A DNA stretch of 40,395 bases from Methylotenera sp. (GCF_013141425.1 NZ_JABFRA010000103.1:1-40395), one strand, 5' to 3'; numbered from the stretch's first letter, positions 16,287 through 25,450 are shown. Notes: generated from the letters alone by a model not told the origin. Translations and numbers: made by a program.

Positions 16287-17302
16287 TTAACTACGCCTCT
16301 TCTAACGCGAGGATCGGCCCAGGCATAAGCGATATCCGCGAATAGATTGCCAACTAAAGTGAGTGCAGCACCTATTGTTAAAATGCCCATAATTACTGGA
16401 AAGTCCCGCATCAGCACCGCGTCATAAAATAACTTTCCCATCCCGGGGATAGCAAAAATGCTTTCTGTGATGACCGAGCCACCTATTAAACCAGGTATGG
16501 CGAGGCCTAGTATAGTGATGAGTGGCAAGAGGGCGTTGCGCAGTGCATGGCCATAAACCACACGATTTTCACTTAAACCTTTTGATCTTGCCGTGGTGAT
16601 GTAGTCCTGATTTAGCACTTCTAACATGCCATTCCGTGCAAATAATGAGATGCCCGCTAGACCTGTGATTGCTGAGATGAACACGGGTAAAACTAAATGC
16701 TTCAATGTGTCTAAGATTTGCGTTAGCCAGCCCATATTTTCATGCTCGATGCTTTGTAAGCCTGAAATAGGTAGCCATGCGTTCTGTACGCCCATCCAAT
16801 ACATTAGCATCAGTGCTAGCCAGAAGCCTGGTATTGCAAAGCCAATAAATACAAACAAGGTGATGCTGCGGTCTGCGAGTTGATTTTGTTTGAGAGCAGA
16901 AATAACTCCGAGTGGTAAAGCGATGGCGATAATGAAGATTAAGCTTAACACGTTGATTAACAGTGTGATGGGCAGGGCTTCCTGAATCATACCGAGTGTT
17001 AGATTGCCGTCTTTATCTTTGCTTTGCCAAAAAACTGGCCGTTGATGTGAGGCGAAGGAAGTGCCGAAGTCCAAGGTCGCCATACGCTTTAGCCATAAGC
17101 CATATTGCACAATAATCGGTTTATCTAGGCTGTACAATTCTCTTAGTTTTTGCCGCGATTCTTCGCTCGCTTTGGGGTTGAAGCTGGCTTCGCTGGTGGT
17201 GATGTCACCAGGCGCTAAGTGCATGATGAAAAATGAAATTAAGCTGATACCTACCAGTAATGGAATCATCCAAAGCACACGTTTTATCAGATAGTTAAGC
17301 AT
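16283..17302 (-). CDS. Oligopeptide-type ABC transporter permease (YejB/DppB family)
   Basis: This 339-residue integral membrane protein begins with MLNYLIKRVLWMIPLLVGISLISFFIM cut short here as MLNYLIKRVLWMIPLLVG, the DppB/OppB/YejB hallmark, followed by HLAPGD. The EAA loop is QDYITTARSKGLSENRVVYG followed by HALRNALLPLITILG, and the late PGLIGGSVITESIFAIPGMG motif is typical. It starts 9 bp after the substrate-binding lipoprotein and overlaps the partner permease by four bases. The large loop with LRELYSLDKPIIVQYGLWLK fits the YejB-like branch. Specificity cannot be read from the sequence; oligopeptides, possibly murein peptides, are the likeliest given mltD in the same run. Confidence 0.93.
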   Translation of the reverse strand: MLNYLIKRVLWMIPLLVGISLISFFIMHLAPGDITTSEASFNPKASEESRQKLRELYSLDKPIIVQYGLWLKRMATLDFGTSFASHQRPVFWQSKDKDGNLTLGMIQEALPITLLINVLSLIFIIAIALPLGVISALKQNQLADRSITLFVFIGFAIPGFWLALMLMYWMGVQNAWLPISGLQSIEHENMGWLTQILDTLKHLVLPVFISAITGLAGISLFARNGMLEVLNQDYITTARSKGLSENRVVYGHALRNALLPLITILGLAIPGLIGGSVITESIFAIPGMGKLFYDAVLMRDFPVIMGILTIGAALTLVGNLFADIAYAWADPRVRRGVVK

Positions 17303-17311
17303 TGTTTTAGT

Positions 17312-18976
17312 TTAGTGCTCGCTCATCTCGTTGCGACTATACGCCTTGGGAATGTACCACTCGTAGGTGTTATGGCCGATCCCAGCAGGAGGAGCAGGCT
17401 TGCTAATGCCCTTGACGCGCTTATGAATAGCTGTAAGCCCATAACCCGCAGATAAATATACAATCGGACTTTCTTCGAGTAGAACTTTTGAAAACTCATG
17501 GTAGATTTTCATGCGTTTATCTGGATCAAGTTCTAGTCTACCAGCTTCCAACAGCTTATCCACGCGTGTATTATTGTAACTAATAAAGTTAAACTGACCA
17601 GGCGCCTGTTGGCTCGAGTGCCAGATACTATATTGGTCAGGGTCAAGTGATAGGCTCCAGCCTAGTACAACCACATCAAATTCTTTTGGTTTAATAAAAC
17701 GACCGAGAAAGCTCGCCCACTCCAGTACACGAATGTTCGCATCAATACCAATTTCTTTTAGGCGGCGTTGTATTAAAACTCCTGTCATTTCGCGCTCTTT
17801 ATTTTGATTGGTTAAAATCTCAAAATGAAACGGTTTACCATCTTTATCCAAAATTCCATCGTTGTCATGGTCTTTATAACCAGCCGCTTTTAATAAGGCT
17901 TTGGCTTTACTGGGGTCGTAAGGATAAGGTTTAAGTTCTGGGTTACTCCAGCGCGTGCCAGGTTTGTAGGGTGAAGCTACTGGTTCGCCCAGTCCTAATA
18001 ACACACCATCAATAATTTCCTGCTTATTGATAGCATAGTTAATTGCCTGCCGCACCCGAATGTCATCAAAGGGTTTGCGTTTCAGATTAAAGCCTAGGTA
18101 AGTATAACTGTTGCCAAGTTCTTTATAGAGTGCAATCTTATTGTTGAGGTCTGGTCTCGCAGGAAAAATCCGCGCATATTGAATTGGGTTTAAGCCCATT
18201 AAATCAATGTTGTCTGCGCTGAGTTCTAAAAACTGGGCTGCTTTATCTGGAATAATGCGCGACAATAAATGATCAATTTTGGCTTGTCCTTGAGTTGCAT
18301 TTTCATTGCGCGTGAGCTTGAGATACTGGCCATTTTTCCACTTATCTAATTTGTAATAATGACTACCTACAGGGTTGCGTGCAAACGCTGTGCTGTTGAT
18401 GTCCTGATCTTTGAGCAAGTGCTTAGGCAGGATGTGTAACGATGCCCATGTTTCTAGCGCTGGAGCATAAGGTGCCGCATACGAGACGCGAAAGGTATTC
18501 AAATCAGGGGTCTCAGCTTTAATCACCAATTTGTAGTCAGAACCATACGGAGTGCGTGTTTTTTCATCCGTAACCTTTTGCCAAGTGAAGAGCACATCTT
18601 CACTGGTTAACGCCTGGTTATCGGCCCACTTTAAATTTGGTTTTAAGTGAAAGGTAATGGTTTTTTGATCTTCTGAAATGTCCCAACTTTCAACCAATTC
18701 GCCAGTTAACTCTAGATCTTTATCGTACTTTAATAAGCTATTAAATATGTTGCCTGCGATAGCTGAGGCAGCTGATTCTCCAGCAATCATCGCGATTAAG
18801 CCGCTGGGTTCACCTGTTGTGGCCTCAATTAGAGTACCACCGTTGCTGGAGGGGTAATTAATGTTGTAATTAATTTGCGCAGCATTTTCTTTATTAGCCG
18901 AACCGTCACCACAGGCGGTCAGGCATGTAGATAGAAGTGCAAGCAATGCAATTTTTTTAAAATGACAGAAATGCAT
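17312..18976 (-). CDS. Peptide ABC transporter substrate-binding lipoprotein (SBP family 5)
   Basis: This 554-residue protein has a lipoprotein signal (KKIALLALLSTCLTAC) with the lipobox cysteine at C22; Gly at +2 would permit outer-membrane sorting. The mature part is a full-length DppA/OppA-type binding protein: NIFNSLLKYDKDLELTGELV, the LTSEDVLFTWQKVTD segment, VRQAINYAINKQEIIDGVL and the late WSLSLDPDQYSIWHSSQ. The stop is 9 bp before the first permease gene and the start is 30 bp after mltD, so it is the binding component of the same transporter. The ligand is unknown. Family 5 proteins mostly bind peptides, including murein tripeptide in the MppA case, but also nickel and heme. Confidence 0.93.
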   Translation of the reverse strand: MHFCHFKKIALLALLSTCLTACGDGSANKENAAQINYNINYPSSNGGTLIEATTGEPSGLIAMIAGESAASAIAGNIFNSLLKYDKDLELTGELVESWDISEDQKTITFHLKPNLKWADNQALTSEDVLFTWQKVTDEKTRTPYGSDYKLVIKAETPDLNTFRVSYAAPYAPALETWASLHILPKHLLKDQDINSTAFARNPVGSHYYKLDKWKNGQYLKLTRNENATQGQAKIDHLLSRIIPDKAAQFLELSADNIDLMGLNPIQYARIFPARPDLNNKIALYKELGNSYTYLGFNLKRKPFDDIRVRQAINYAINKQEIIDGVLLGLGEPVASPYKPGTRWSNPELKPYPYDPSKAKALLKAAGYKDHDNDGILDKDGKPFHFEILTNQNKEREMTGVLIQRRLKEIGIDANIRVLEWASFLGRFIKPKEFDVVVLGWSLSLDPDQYSIWHSSQQAPGQFNFISYNNTRVDKLLEAGRLELDPDKRMKIYHEFSKVLLEESPIVYLSAGYGLTAIHKRVKGISKPAPPAGIGHNTYEWYIPKAYSRNEMSEH

Positions 18977-19006
18977 GATGATTAACGAAAACTAAGCCTC
19001 AATTTT

Positions 19007-20827
19007 TTAATTTCGGTGTTTTTTCTTGCTTGCTACCGCTTTGTTTTTTACTGTTTTGCGTGCAGATTTTATTTTCTTTCCGGCGTTATTTGAAACGCTT
19101 GTTTTATTGCTATTGCTATTGCTATTGCTCTTTGCCGATTTTTTTTGACGATTGGATTGAGTATTTTCAGTTTTGATTAAAATGATTTGTCCAACTTTCA
19201 CGCGATTCCTTTTGATTGAATTAACAGTTTTTATTTGCTTAACGGTTACATTATAACGTTGTGCAATACCCTGTAAGGTTTCCCCTTTTTTTACTTTGTG
19301 TGAGACGTTGCGTTGTTCTACAGGTTCAATTTCATCTTTTTCATTTACCGTGTTACTTTCAGTATAAGCATTATTCAACGCACTTAAGTCTAGGTTGGCC
19401 GATTCCTGATTTGTGCTAGTTTCAGCGTTTGTAGAAGGTTGAAGTTTTTGCGTTCCGCTATCACCGTTCGATGTTTTAACATCGAGATTATTGCCATTCG
19501 GCACTAGGATCGTAGCGGATTTTTTGATTTTATTCTGTGTGGGCAGATTATTTACATTCCGCAGTTTAGCGAGCTGTATGCCAAATTTAGAAGCGATGTT
19601 TTCCATACGCTCACCGCGCTTTGCGAAATAAGTGCGCCAGCTGACCAACGGTTTGTCGTAATTAGCCAGGTTATTTCTAAAAGCTTGCGCGGCCAATATA
19701 GGCAATAGCAGTTCGTGCTTCTCGCCTTCGTTTGCAATGACGGGTCGCTTATTGCTGGGATTGAGTGCTAAAAACTCATCATCACTAATTTCCGCTAGTT
19801 TGGCAGCCAAATGTGCATCAATCTGGGCAGGTGCTATTACCTTAGCAAAATAGGGCGTATTGGCAATGGTCTGAATTTTAAGACCGTAATTTTCTGGATT
19901 GGTCATTAAATTTTTAATCGCCTGCAGTTTTGGTACATAGTTTCTAGTTTCTGCGGGTAGATCAATGCTCTCATAATCAATAGGCAAGCCTAGTTTACGG
20001 TTACGCTCAATGGCTCTGCCTACAGTGCCTTCCCCTGCGTTATAAGCGGCTAGGGCTAAATCCCAAGCGCCAAACATATTGTAGAGCTTTTGTAGATAGG
20101 CGAGTGCTGCGTCTGTAGCAAAGGTAACATTGCGTCTATTGTCTACCCACCAGTTTTGCTTTAAACCAAAATGCTTGCCAGTTGAAGGGATGAATTGCCA
20201 GATGCCGGAAGCATTGCTGGTTGAGTTTGCTTGAGGGTTATAGGCGCTTTCTATCATTGGTAGTAGCGCGATTTCAGTCGGCATGCCACGTTTTTCTACT
20301 TCTTCTACAATATGGAATAAGTAGCGCTGACTACGTTCTACCATGCGCTTAATGTAGTCAGGACGAGAGCTGTACCATTCTTCGTGATGTGTAACTAAAC
20401 TTGAGGTGGAGTCTGGCATGGCATAGCCATTTCGAATACGTTGCCATAGGTCATCACTTTTAACTGGGACTTGCTCAGCAAGGTCATTTAAATCAACATG
20501 AAGTTCTCTATCAAACGCGTCACCGAGCTCAGTGTTCTCAGTGTTCTTAGGCTCTTGTTTATCAAGAGTGCCTAAGTCTCTCACTTGTGGCCTAAAAGAA
20601 TCATCGGAGTGGATGATGATTTCTTCACCAGCAACATTGGACTCCGCCTGCACAATATTGGCCGTGGTGGAGCTTAGGCAGATTAAGCTTAATATCAGCG
20701 GTTTGATACGTACCTTGAAAACAGCAGGCAGATGGATTGGATTGGAATGTTTTATTTTTGGAAACTTGCTGTTAGGTATAATGCGGCTTAAGAATTGATA
20801 GGCGTGTAAAAAATAAGGCTGAAACAT
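19007..20827 (-). CDS. mltD: Membrane-bound lytic murein transglycosylase D-like, with LysM
   Basis: This protein cleaves peptidoglycan glycan strands in the periplasm with 1,6-anhydro product formation. The SLT domain carries the catalytic Glu in LLPMIESAYNP (E193 from the ATG at 20827), then SNASGIWQFIPSTGKHFGL and ALAAYNAGEGTVGRAI. A degenerate LysM-like segment (FAKRGERMENIASKFGI) and a clear C-terminal LysM (HKVKKGETLQGIAQRYNV) bind peptidoglycan. A Lys/Ser/Asn-rich tail with an (SN)4 repeat ends it. The frame runs to a TTG at 20866, but I prefer ATG 20827 (606 residues). Even so, about 40 residues precede the export segment IKPLILSLICLSSTTANIV, unusually long for a signal peptide. It heads a minus-strand run continuing into the peptide transporter 30 bp downstream. 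Confidence 0.9.
   Translation of the reverse strand: MFQPYFLHAYQFLSRIIPNSKFPKIKHSNPIHLPAVFKVRIKPLILSLICLSSTTANIVQAESNVAGEEIIIHSDDSFRPQVRDLGTLDKQEPKNTENTELGDAFDRELHVDLNDLAEQVPVKSDDLWQRIRNGYAMPDSTSSLVTHHEEWYSSRPDYIKRMVERSQRYLFHIVEEVEKRGMPTEIALLPMIESAYNPQANSTSNASGIWQFIPSTGKHFGLKQNWWVDNRRNVTFATDAALAYLQKLYNMFGAWDLALAAYNAGEGTVGRAIERNRKLGLPIDYESIDLPAETRNYVPKLQAIKNLMTNPENYGLKIQTIANTPYFAKVIAPAQIDAHLAAKLAEISDDEFLALNPSNKRPVIANEGEKHELLLPILAAQAFRNNLANYDKPLVSWRTYFAKRGERMENIASKFGIQLAKLRNVNNLPTQNKIKKSATILVPNGNNLDVKTSNGDSGTQKLQPSTNAETSTNQESANLDLSALNNAYTESNTVNEKDEIEPVEQRNVSHKVKKGETLQGIAQRYNVTVKQIKTVNSIKRNRVKVGQIILIKTENTQSNRQKKSAKSNSNSNSNKTSVSNNAGKKIKSARKTVKNKAVASKKKHRN
19106..19129. repeat. Four copies of a hexanucleotide repeat in mltD
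   Basis: ATTGCT is repeated four times in tandem without mismatch and encodes alternating Asn-Ser in the C-terminal tail of the MltD-like protein. Being a multiple of three, copy-number change would alter the tail length without a frameshift. Confidence 0.9.
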
Positions 20828-20934
20828 GAAAACGCTCAAAATCAAAATATAGCTGGATGGTAACAAAAAAATCAGAATAAGGTCAAGCGAATATAATTTA
20901 CAATATACTTTAATTTATTTACGTATCTTAATGA

Positions 20935-21717
20935 TTAGTAATGATTTCTATTGTTTCTTAGTATGCTAAAAACTTCTACTGGATCGGCATTACTTAATCC
21001 AATAGAAGATTGGATTTCGTTGTTGGTGCAGCGTAAAAAAGGATTGGTGGCGCGTTCTAACGCGATAGTTGATGGCAAACTTGGCGTGTTGTTTTCGCGA
21101 AATGTTTGCGTTTGTTTAAAGCGGTTTATTAAAAAGAAATTGTTCTGTTCGAGCGTGAGTGCAAAATTGATGTTTTGCAGGGTGTATTCATGCGAACAGT
21201 AAACTTTTGTTGCTGGGGGCAACGCCGACAGCCTTTGTAACGATTGGTACATTTGTGAAGCAGTACCTTCAAACAGCCGCCCACAACCCGCACCAAACAA
21301 GGTGTCACCACAAAAAAGGAGCTGATTCTTTTCGGAATAATAGGCCACATGGCCTAATGTGTGGCCGGGTAAATCGATTAGACTAAAGATGATATTAAGT
21401 TCTTTAATGCTGATCTTATCAGGCTCGCCCACTGGCGCATGCTCAAAAAGGTACTGGTCTAGTTTAGGCGCATATACCTGGATATCTGGAGAGTGCTTAA
21501 GGAGTGTAGCTACCCCGTCGATATGGTCATAGTGATGGTGTGTAATTAAAATTACTGTAAGCTTTAGGTTTAGTCGATCAAGTATTTCAAGGACGGGGAT
21601 TGCATCCCCAGGATCGACAATGGCTGCGTGAAGGCCATTGTGTATTAGCCAGATATAATTATCCTTAAAGGCTGGAATTGGTATAATTTGCAAATCATGA
21701 TGCATACTGTCAATCAT
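20935..21717 (-). CDS. gloB: Hydroxyacylglutathione hydrolase (glyoxalase II)
   Basis: This 260-residue metallo-beta-lactamase-fold enzyme hydrolyses S-D-lactoylglutathione to lactate and glutathione, completing methylglyoxal detoxification. The metal-binding motif is ITHHHYDHIDG. Further ligands sit in LPGHTLGHVAYY and FCGDTLFGAGCGRLFEG, and the substrate-binding KVYCSHEYTLQN is present. The N terminus has the family hallmark IPIPAFKDNYIWLIHN. ATG 21717 (MIDSMHHD) has a GTAGAG ribosome-binding site; an in-frame ATG at 21705 is an alternative. It is divergent from the methyltransferase-like gene with only 17 bp between starts, so each promoter must overlap the neighbour. mltD follows 107 bp downstream on the same strand. 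Confidence 0.96.
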   Translation of the reverse strand: MIDSMHHDLQIIPIPAFKDNYIWLIHNGLHAAIVDPGDAIPVLEILDRLNLKLTVILITHHHYDHIDGVATLLKHSPDIQVYAPKLDQYLFEHAPVGEPDKISIKELNIIFSLIDLPGHTLGHVAYYSEKNQLLFCGDTLFGAGCGRLFEGTASQMYQSLQRLSALPPATKVYCSHEYTLQNINFALTLEQNNFFLINRFKQTQTFRENNTPSLPSTIALERATNPFLRCTNNEIQSSIGLSNADPVEVFSILRNNRNHY

Positions 21718-21734
21718 TTGCTCTACTTATTTAA

Positions 21735-22547
21735 ATGTCAATAGCCGCTAGCTTACCTCAAATTCAGCAGCAATCTTGGTTTGACTCAACCGTAGGTCGA
21801 TATTTGCAGGCCAAAGAGCAGGCTTTGTATGATCAGGCAGTATTCGATTTGTTTGGATTTAATGCCCTGCAAATGGGTTACGAGCAATTACCCTTATTGC
21901 GTAATTCTCGTATCCCCAATCGTTATGTTGCTTCAGCTTTTGTGGACAATGAGGTGCAATATCACTTAAGTTGCAGTGATGACTTTCTACCATTTGCCGA
22001 TATGAGCTTAGATTTATTATTATTGCCACATCGCTTAGAGTTCAGCGAGCGTCCGCATCAAACACTACGCGAAGCCGCAAGAGTAATGATGCCTGAAGGG
22101 CACTTGTTGATTTCAGGCTTTAATCAGCTCAGCCTTTGGGGTGCAACTGCTAGTTTTAAGAAATTATTTTCCGATACAGCAAGCTACCCATGGAATGGCA
22201 AATTTATAGGCTTAGCGCGTTTGAAAGATTGGTTAGCCTTGTTGGGGTTTGAAGTGGTGTCAGTTGAAATGTGCTGCCATGTGCCGCCCTTTGAACAGAC
22301 TGTATGGTATCGACGCTTTTTATTTTTAGATAAAGTTAGTGGGCAACGCTGTGCGATGCTAGGTGGCGTGTACTTTATTGTGGCAAAAAAACGCGTAGCG
22401 GGTATGACGCCTATTAAGCCTAATTGGAAATTGTCACCATTAAAATCATCGCTTGTTATTGGCCCAACCCGTTCAAAACCAACACAAATGCATTCGTCAA
22501 AATTATCTCTCAATAAAAAAAATAGCAGAAAAAAATATGAGCAATAA
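21735..22547 (+). CDS. Methyltransferase type 11-like protein (lacks SAM motif I)
   Basis: This 270-residue protein resembles class I SAM-dependent methyltransferases of the Methyltransf_11 group that sit next to gloB and rnhA in betaproteobacteria. The later motifs are readable: [20 protein letters not shown] (motif II/III region), [20 protein letters not shown] (post-motif III) and [20 protein letters not shown]. The usual glycine-rich motif I (like DIGCGTG) is absent; the matching place reads [20 protein letters not shown]. The ability to bind SAM is therefore uncertain. The C-terminal 45 residues are basic and low in complexity. The rnhA start overlaps its end by 11 bases, so the two are co-expressed. 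No substrate is known to me. Confidence 0.8.
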   Translation: MSIAASLPQIQQQSWFDSTVGRYLQAKEQALYDQAVFDLFGFNALQMGYEQLPLLRNSRIPNRYVASAFVDNEVQYHLSCSDDFLPFADMSLDLLLLPHRLEFSERPHQTLREAARVMMPEGHLLISGFNQLSLWGATASFKKLFSDTASYPWNGKFIGLARLKDWLALLGFEVVSVEMCCHVPPFEQTVWYRRFLFLDKVSGQRCAMLGGVYFIVAKKRVAGMTPIKPNWKLSPLKSSLVIGPTRSKPTQMHSSKLSLNKKNSRKKYEQ

Positions 22548-22989
22548 AGTGGAAGTTGAAATCTATGCGGATGGTGCTTGCAAAGGTAATCCCGGCCCAG
22601 GTGGATGGGGTGCATGGATTAGCTATAATGGCAATGAGAAAGAATTGTTTGGTGGTGAGTTGTTAACTACGAATAATCGTATGGAACTTACCGCGGTTAT
22701 ACGTGCGTTAGAGGCGTTAAATCGTTCGTGTCATGCCAAGGTGTTTACTGATTCTGTCTATGTGCAAAAAGGGATTTCGGAATGGATAACAGGCTGGAAG
22801 GCCCGCAATTGGAGAACTGCAGATAAGAAGCCGGTAAAAAATGACGACCTCTGGCGAGTTTTGGATGTGCTGGCGCAGCAACACACTGTGCAGTGGATTT
22901 GGGTTAAGGGACACGCGGGTAATGTTGGGAACGAGCGAGCTGATATGTTAGCCAATAAGGGCGTGGAGCAAATTTTAGCCAATATCTAG
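22537..22989 (+). CDS. rnhA: Ribonuclease HI
   Basis: This 150-residue RNase H type 1 degrades the RNA strand of RNA-DNA hybrids, such as R-loops and primer remnants. The catalytic carboxylates are D12 ([17 protein letters not shown]), E50 ([10 protein letters not shown]) and D72 (VFTDSVYV), followed by the [15 protein letters not shown] motif with the fourth Asp. The reading frame extends upstream to 22453, but ATG 22537 gives the canonical family start [15 protein letters not shown]. It overlaps the methyltransferase-like gene by 11 bases, which suggests translational coupling. dnaQ follows 57 bp later, the usual rnhA-dnaQ linkage. Confidence 0.97.
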   Translation: MSNKVEVEIYADGACKGNPGPGGWGAWISYNGNEKELFGGELLTTNNRMELTAVIRALEALNRSCHAKVFTDSVYVQKGISEWITGWKARNWRTADKKPVKNDDLWRVLDVLAQQHTVQWIWVKGHAGNVGNERADMLANKGVEQILANI

Positions 22990-23046
22990 TAGCAGTAAGC
23001 AGCTAAATTAAGTGCATAAACAGAATATTAATGTGAAAGTGAAATC

Positions 23047-23754
23047 ATGCGGCAAATCTTTTTAGATACAGAAACCACGGGTTTATATCATGCGCAAGGT
23101 CATCGGGTTATTGAAGTGGCGGCCGTGGAGGTGGTGAATCGTCGACTGACTAAACAGCATTTTCACTACTATTTAAATCCAGACCGTGAAATTGACCAAG
23201 GTGCGCAGGAAGTGCATGGTATTTCATTGGAGTTTTTACAAGATAAACCACGCTTTGCTGATATTGCGAATGATTTAATTGCTTTTATTGCTGATGCCGA
23301 GTTGATTATGCACAACGCGCCATTTGACGTAGGCTTCTTGAATTGCGAATTCGGTTTAATCGAACAGCGTCCTGTGGAAAGCATTGTTGCTAAGGTGACC
23401 GATACGCTTAAAATGGCGAAAGAAATGCGACCAGGTCAGCGAAATAGCTTAGATGCGCTATGTAAGCACTATGGCATTGATAACTCACGTCGTACTCTGC
23501 ATGGTGCCTTGCTGGATGCTGAATTGTTGGCCGATGTCTACATGGCGATGACGCGGGGGCAAGACAGTTTGATGATGGATATTGAAAAGCCGCGTAACGC
23601 ACAACATGATTTTGCGGCACAATTAGCAACACCACTGCAAATTAAATTAGCCAATGAAGCAGAAATATCGGCACATCGTGAATATTTAGCTGGATTATCG
23701 AAGTCTGGCAATTGCGTATGGAATAATTTAGAACCAAAAAATGCGGCAGAATAA
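23047..23754 (+). CDS. dnaQ: DNA polymerase III epsilon subunit (3'-5' proofreading exonuclease)
   Basis: This 235-residue DEDDh exonuclease edits misinserted bases during replication as part of the polymerase III core. Exo I is D7/E9 (FLDTETTGL), Exo II lies in MHNAPFDVGFLN, and Exo III in LHGALLDAELLADVY supplies the catalytic His and last Asp. The C-terminal part ending in CVWNNLEP is the region that tethers epsilon to the alpha subunit. It lies directly after rnhA, as in many proteobacteria. Length is normal and the ATG at 23047 is preceded by a GAAAGTGAAA purine stretch. Confidence 0.97.
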   Translation: MRQIFLDTETTGLYHAQGHRVIEVAAVEVVNRRLTKQHFHYYLNPDREIDQGAQEVHGISLEFLQDKPRFADIANDLIAFIADAELIMHNAPFDVGFLNCEFGLIEQRPVESIVAKVTDTLKMAKEMRPGQRNSLDALCKHYGIDNSRRTLHGALLDAELLADVYMAMTRGQDSLMMDIEKPRNAQHDFAAQLATPLQIKLANEAEISAHREYLAGLSKSGNCVWNNLEPKNAAE

Positions 23755-23818
23755 AAACTTGAACAAACTTTTGTAATAAGAGCAGTCAATCGAAAACAGA
23801 TATTTAGAAAGTAAGAAG

Positions 23819-24904
23819 ATGAATAAAACGATTATTGTGACAGGCGGAGCTGGTTTTATTGGTGCTAATTTTGTATTGGCTTGGGTTAAACAGGGTTTGG
23901 GCAAGGTGGTGAATCTTGATAAATTGACTTATGCAGGAAATTTAGAAAATCTGCTTGAAATCGAACACAACCCGCAACATTTCTTTGTTCATGGTGATAT
24001 TGGGGACCAAGCCCTTTTGGCCGAGTTGTTAGCCGAGCATAAGCCTTATGCAATCGTGAATTTTGCTGCAGAGAGTCATGTAGATCGCTCAATTCATGGC
24101 CCCGAAGATTTTATCCAAACCAATGTAGTCGGTACGTTTCATTTATTAGAAGCGGTGCGTGCCTACTGGACTAGCCTGAGTGAAGCGCATCGTAAGCAGT
24201 TTCGCTTTTTACATGTATCCACGGATGAAGTTTATGGTTCGCTCGGTAAAAATGATGCAGCATTCACTGAAAACCACACCTATGCACCCAATAGTCCGTA
24301 TTCTGCTTCAAAAGCAGCTTCTGATCATTTAGTCCGTGCTTATCATCATACTTATGGCTTGCCGACGCTCACCACCAATTGTTCTAACAATTATGGTCCA
24401 CATCATTTTCCTGAGAAATTGATACCACTGGTAATTCATAATGCGCTCTCAGAGCTGCCATTACCAATTTATGGTACAGGACATCAGATTCGCGATTGGC
24501 TCTATGTAGAGGACCACTGTGCAGCGATTAGACGCGTGTTGGAGGCAGGGAATGTTGGGGAGGTTTATAACATTGGTGGATGGAATGAAAAACCTAATAT
24601 CGAAGTGGTAAAAACTTTATGTAGAATACTCGATATTAAAAAGCCCCGTGCTGATGGTAAATCGTATGCTGATCAAATTGCATTTGTAGAGGACAGGCTA
24701 GGTCATGATCAGCGCTATGCAATTGATGCAACGAAGATAGCCAAGGAGTTAGGCTGGAAACCAAAAGAAACGTTTGAATCAGGGATTGAAAAAACGGTGA
24801 GCTGGTATTTAGAGCACCAGGACTGGGTTGCCAATGTGACGAGCGGTGATTACCGACATTGGGTGGCTAAAAATTACGCGGAACGCGGTGAGGAAATGGC
24901 TTAG
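23819..24904 (+). CDS. rfbB: dTDP-glucose 4,6-dehydratase
   Basis: This 361-residue extended short-chain dehydrogenase converts dTDP-D-glucose to dTDP-4-keto-6-deoxyglucose, the entry step to dTDP-rhamnose and related sugars of surface polysaccharides. The NAD-binding motif is [11 protein letters not shown], the active site includes STDEVYGS and [10 protein letters not shown] (Y-x3-K), and [32 protein letters not shown] and the C-terminal GVEK-like end are RmlB-specific. It lies alone after dnaQ, 64 bp downstream, with no rfbA, rfbC or rfbD in the window. Convergent queD follows after 42 bp with no clear terminator between. The symbol rfbB (rmlB) is chosen by family identity. Confidence 0.95.
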   Translation: MNKTIIVTGGAGFIGANFVLAWVKQGLGKVVNLDKLTYAGNLENLLEIEHNPQHFFVHGDIGDQALLAELLAEHKPYAIVNFAAESHVDRSIHGPEDFIQTNVVGTFHLLEAVRAYWTSLSEAHRKQFRFLHVSTDEVYGSLGKNDAAFTENHTYAPNSPYSASKAASDHLVRAYHHTYGLPTLTTNCSNNYGPHHFPEKLIPLVIHNALSELPLPIYGTGHQIRDWLYVEDHCAAIRRVLEAGNVGEVYNIGGWNEKPNIEVVKTLCRILDIKKPRADGKSYADQIAFVEDRLGHDQRYAIDATKIAKELGWKPKETFESGIEKTVSWYLEHQDWVANVTSGDYRHWVAKNYAERGEEMA

Positions 24905-24946
24905 TATTAATGTTTATTTAAGCTTATTATCTTCACTTAGCTGTAT

Positions 24947-25387
24947 TTAACTCAGCGCATCTGCCCAGTTATTCGGTGTTTCATATAGGCGTACTTTTTC
25001 TAGCTTCAAATGGTTACCATAAGTGTCATGATACTGATTTTTAAGTATGCGAAAGGCTTCGGCAGCCATGTTCTCTGCGGTAGGCACGGTTGGAAAAATC
25101 ACTGTTTTATGATTAGCTAAAGTATTCAGAAAGCTCAATACCTCGCTGTCATGTTGGTAAACTAGAAAGGCATGATCCCAGACGTCCACCACGGAATTCT
25201 TGGCAATTTTTTTTACATCAGAAAAATCCATCACCATGCCATTTTCCGAGGTATTTTCTTGCGAGATAATGTCGCCAGATAAAGTGATTTCAATCGCATA
25301 GCGGTGACCATGTAAATTTTTACATTGGCTTTTATGGCTGGGAATGCGATGACCAGCATCAAATTCAAGGCGGGTAGTAATTTGCAT
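24947..25387 (-). CDS. queD: 6-carboxy-5,6,7,8-tetrahydropterin synthase
   Basis: This 146-residue 6-pyruvoyl-tetrahydropterin-synthase-fold enzyme makes carboxy-tetrahydropterin from dihydroneopterin triphosphate in queuosine and 7-deazaguanine biosynthesis. Zinc ligands H13 (FDAGHRIP), H26 and H28 (LHGHRY) and the catalytic C22 are all present. The later DH of WDHAFLVYQ and the Glu of VPTAENMAAEAF complete the active-site set. VMDFSDVKKI is the family signature. The gene is the last on its strand before convergent rfbB and starts 63 bp after the EAL gene. No other que gene is in the window. Confidence 0.94.
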   Translation of the reverse strand: MQITTRLEFDAGHRIPSHKSQCKNLHGHRYAIEITLSGDIISQENTSENGMVMDFSDVKKIAKNSVVDVWDHAFLVYQHDSEVLSFLNTLANHKTVIFPTVPTAENMAAEAFRILKNQYHDTYGNHLKLEKVRLYETPNNWADALS

Positions 25388-25450
25388 GAGAGTGGCTAAG
25401 ATTAAATTTGTGCCAATTATACGCTGTCTGCAGTTGTTTTCGGTGACTTG

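Noticed and set aside
20828-20866. TTG start for the mltD-like gene
   Set aside because: A rare start without ribosome-binding site; ATG 20827 is available, though the true start remains uncertain.
22453-22536. Longer RNase HI with 28 extra residues
   Set aside because: The extra part lies in the methyltransferase-like gene in another frame, and the canonical RNase HI start is at 22537.
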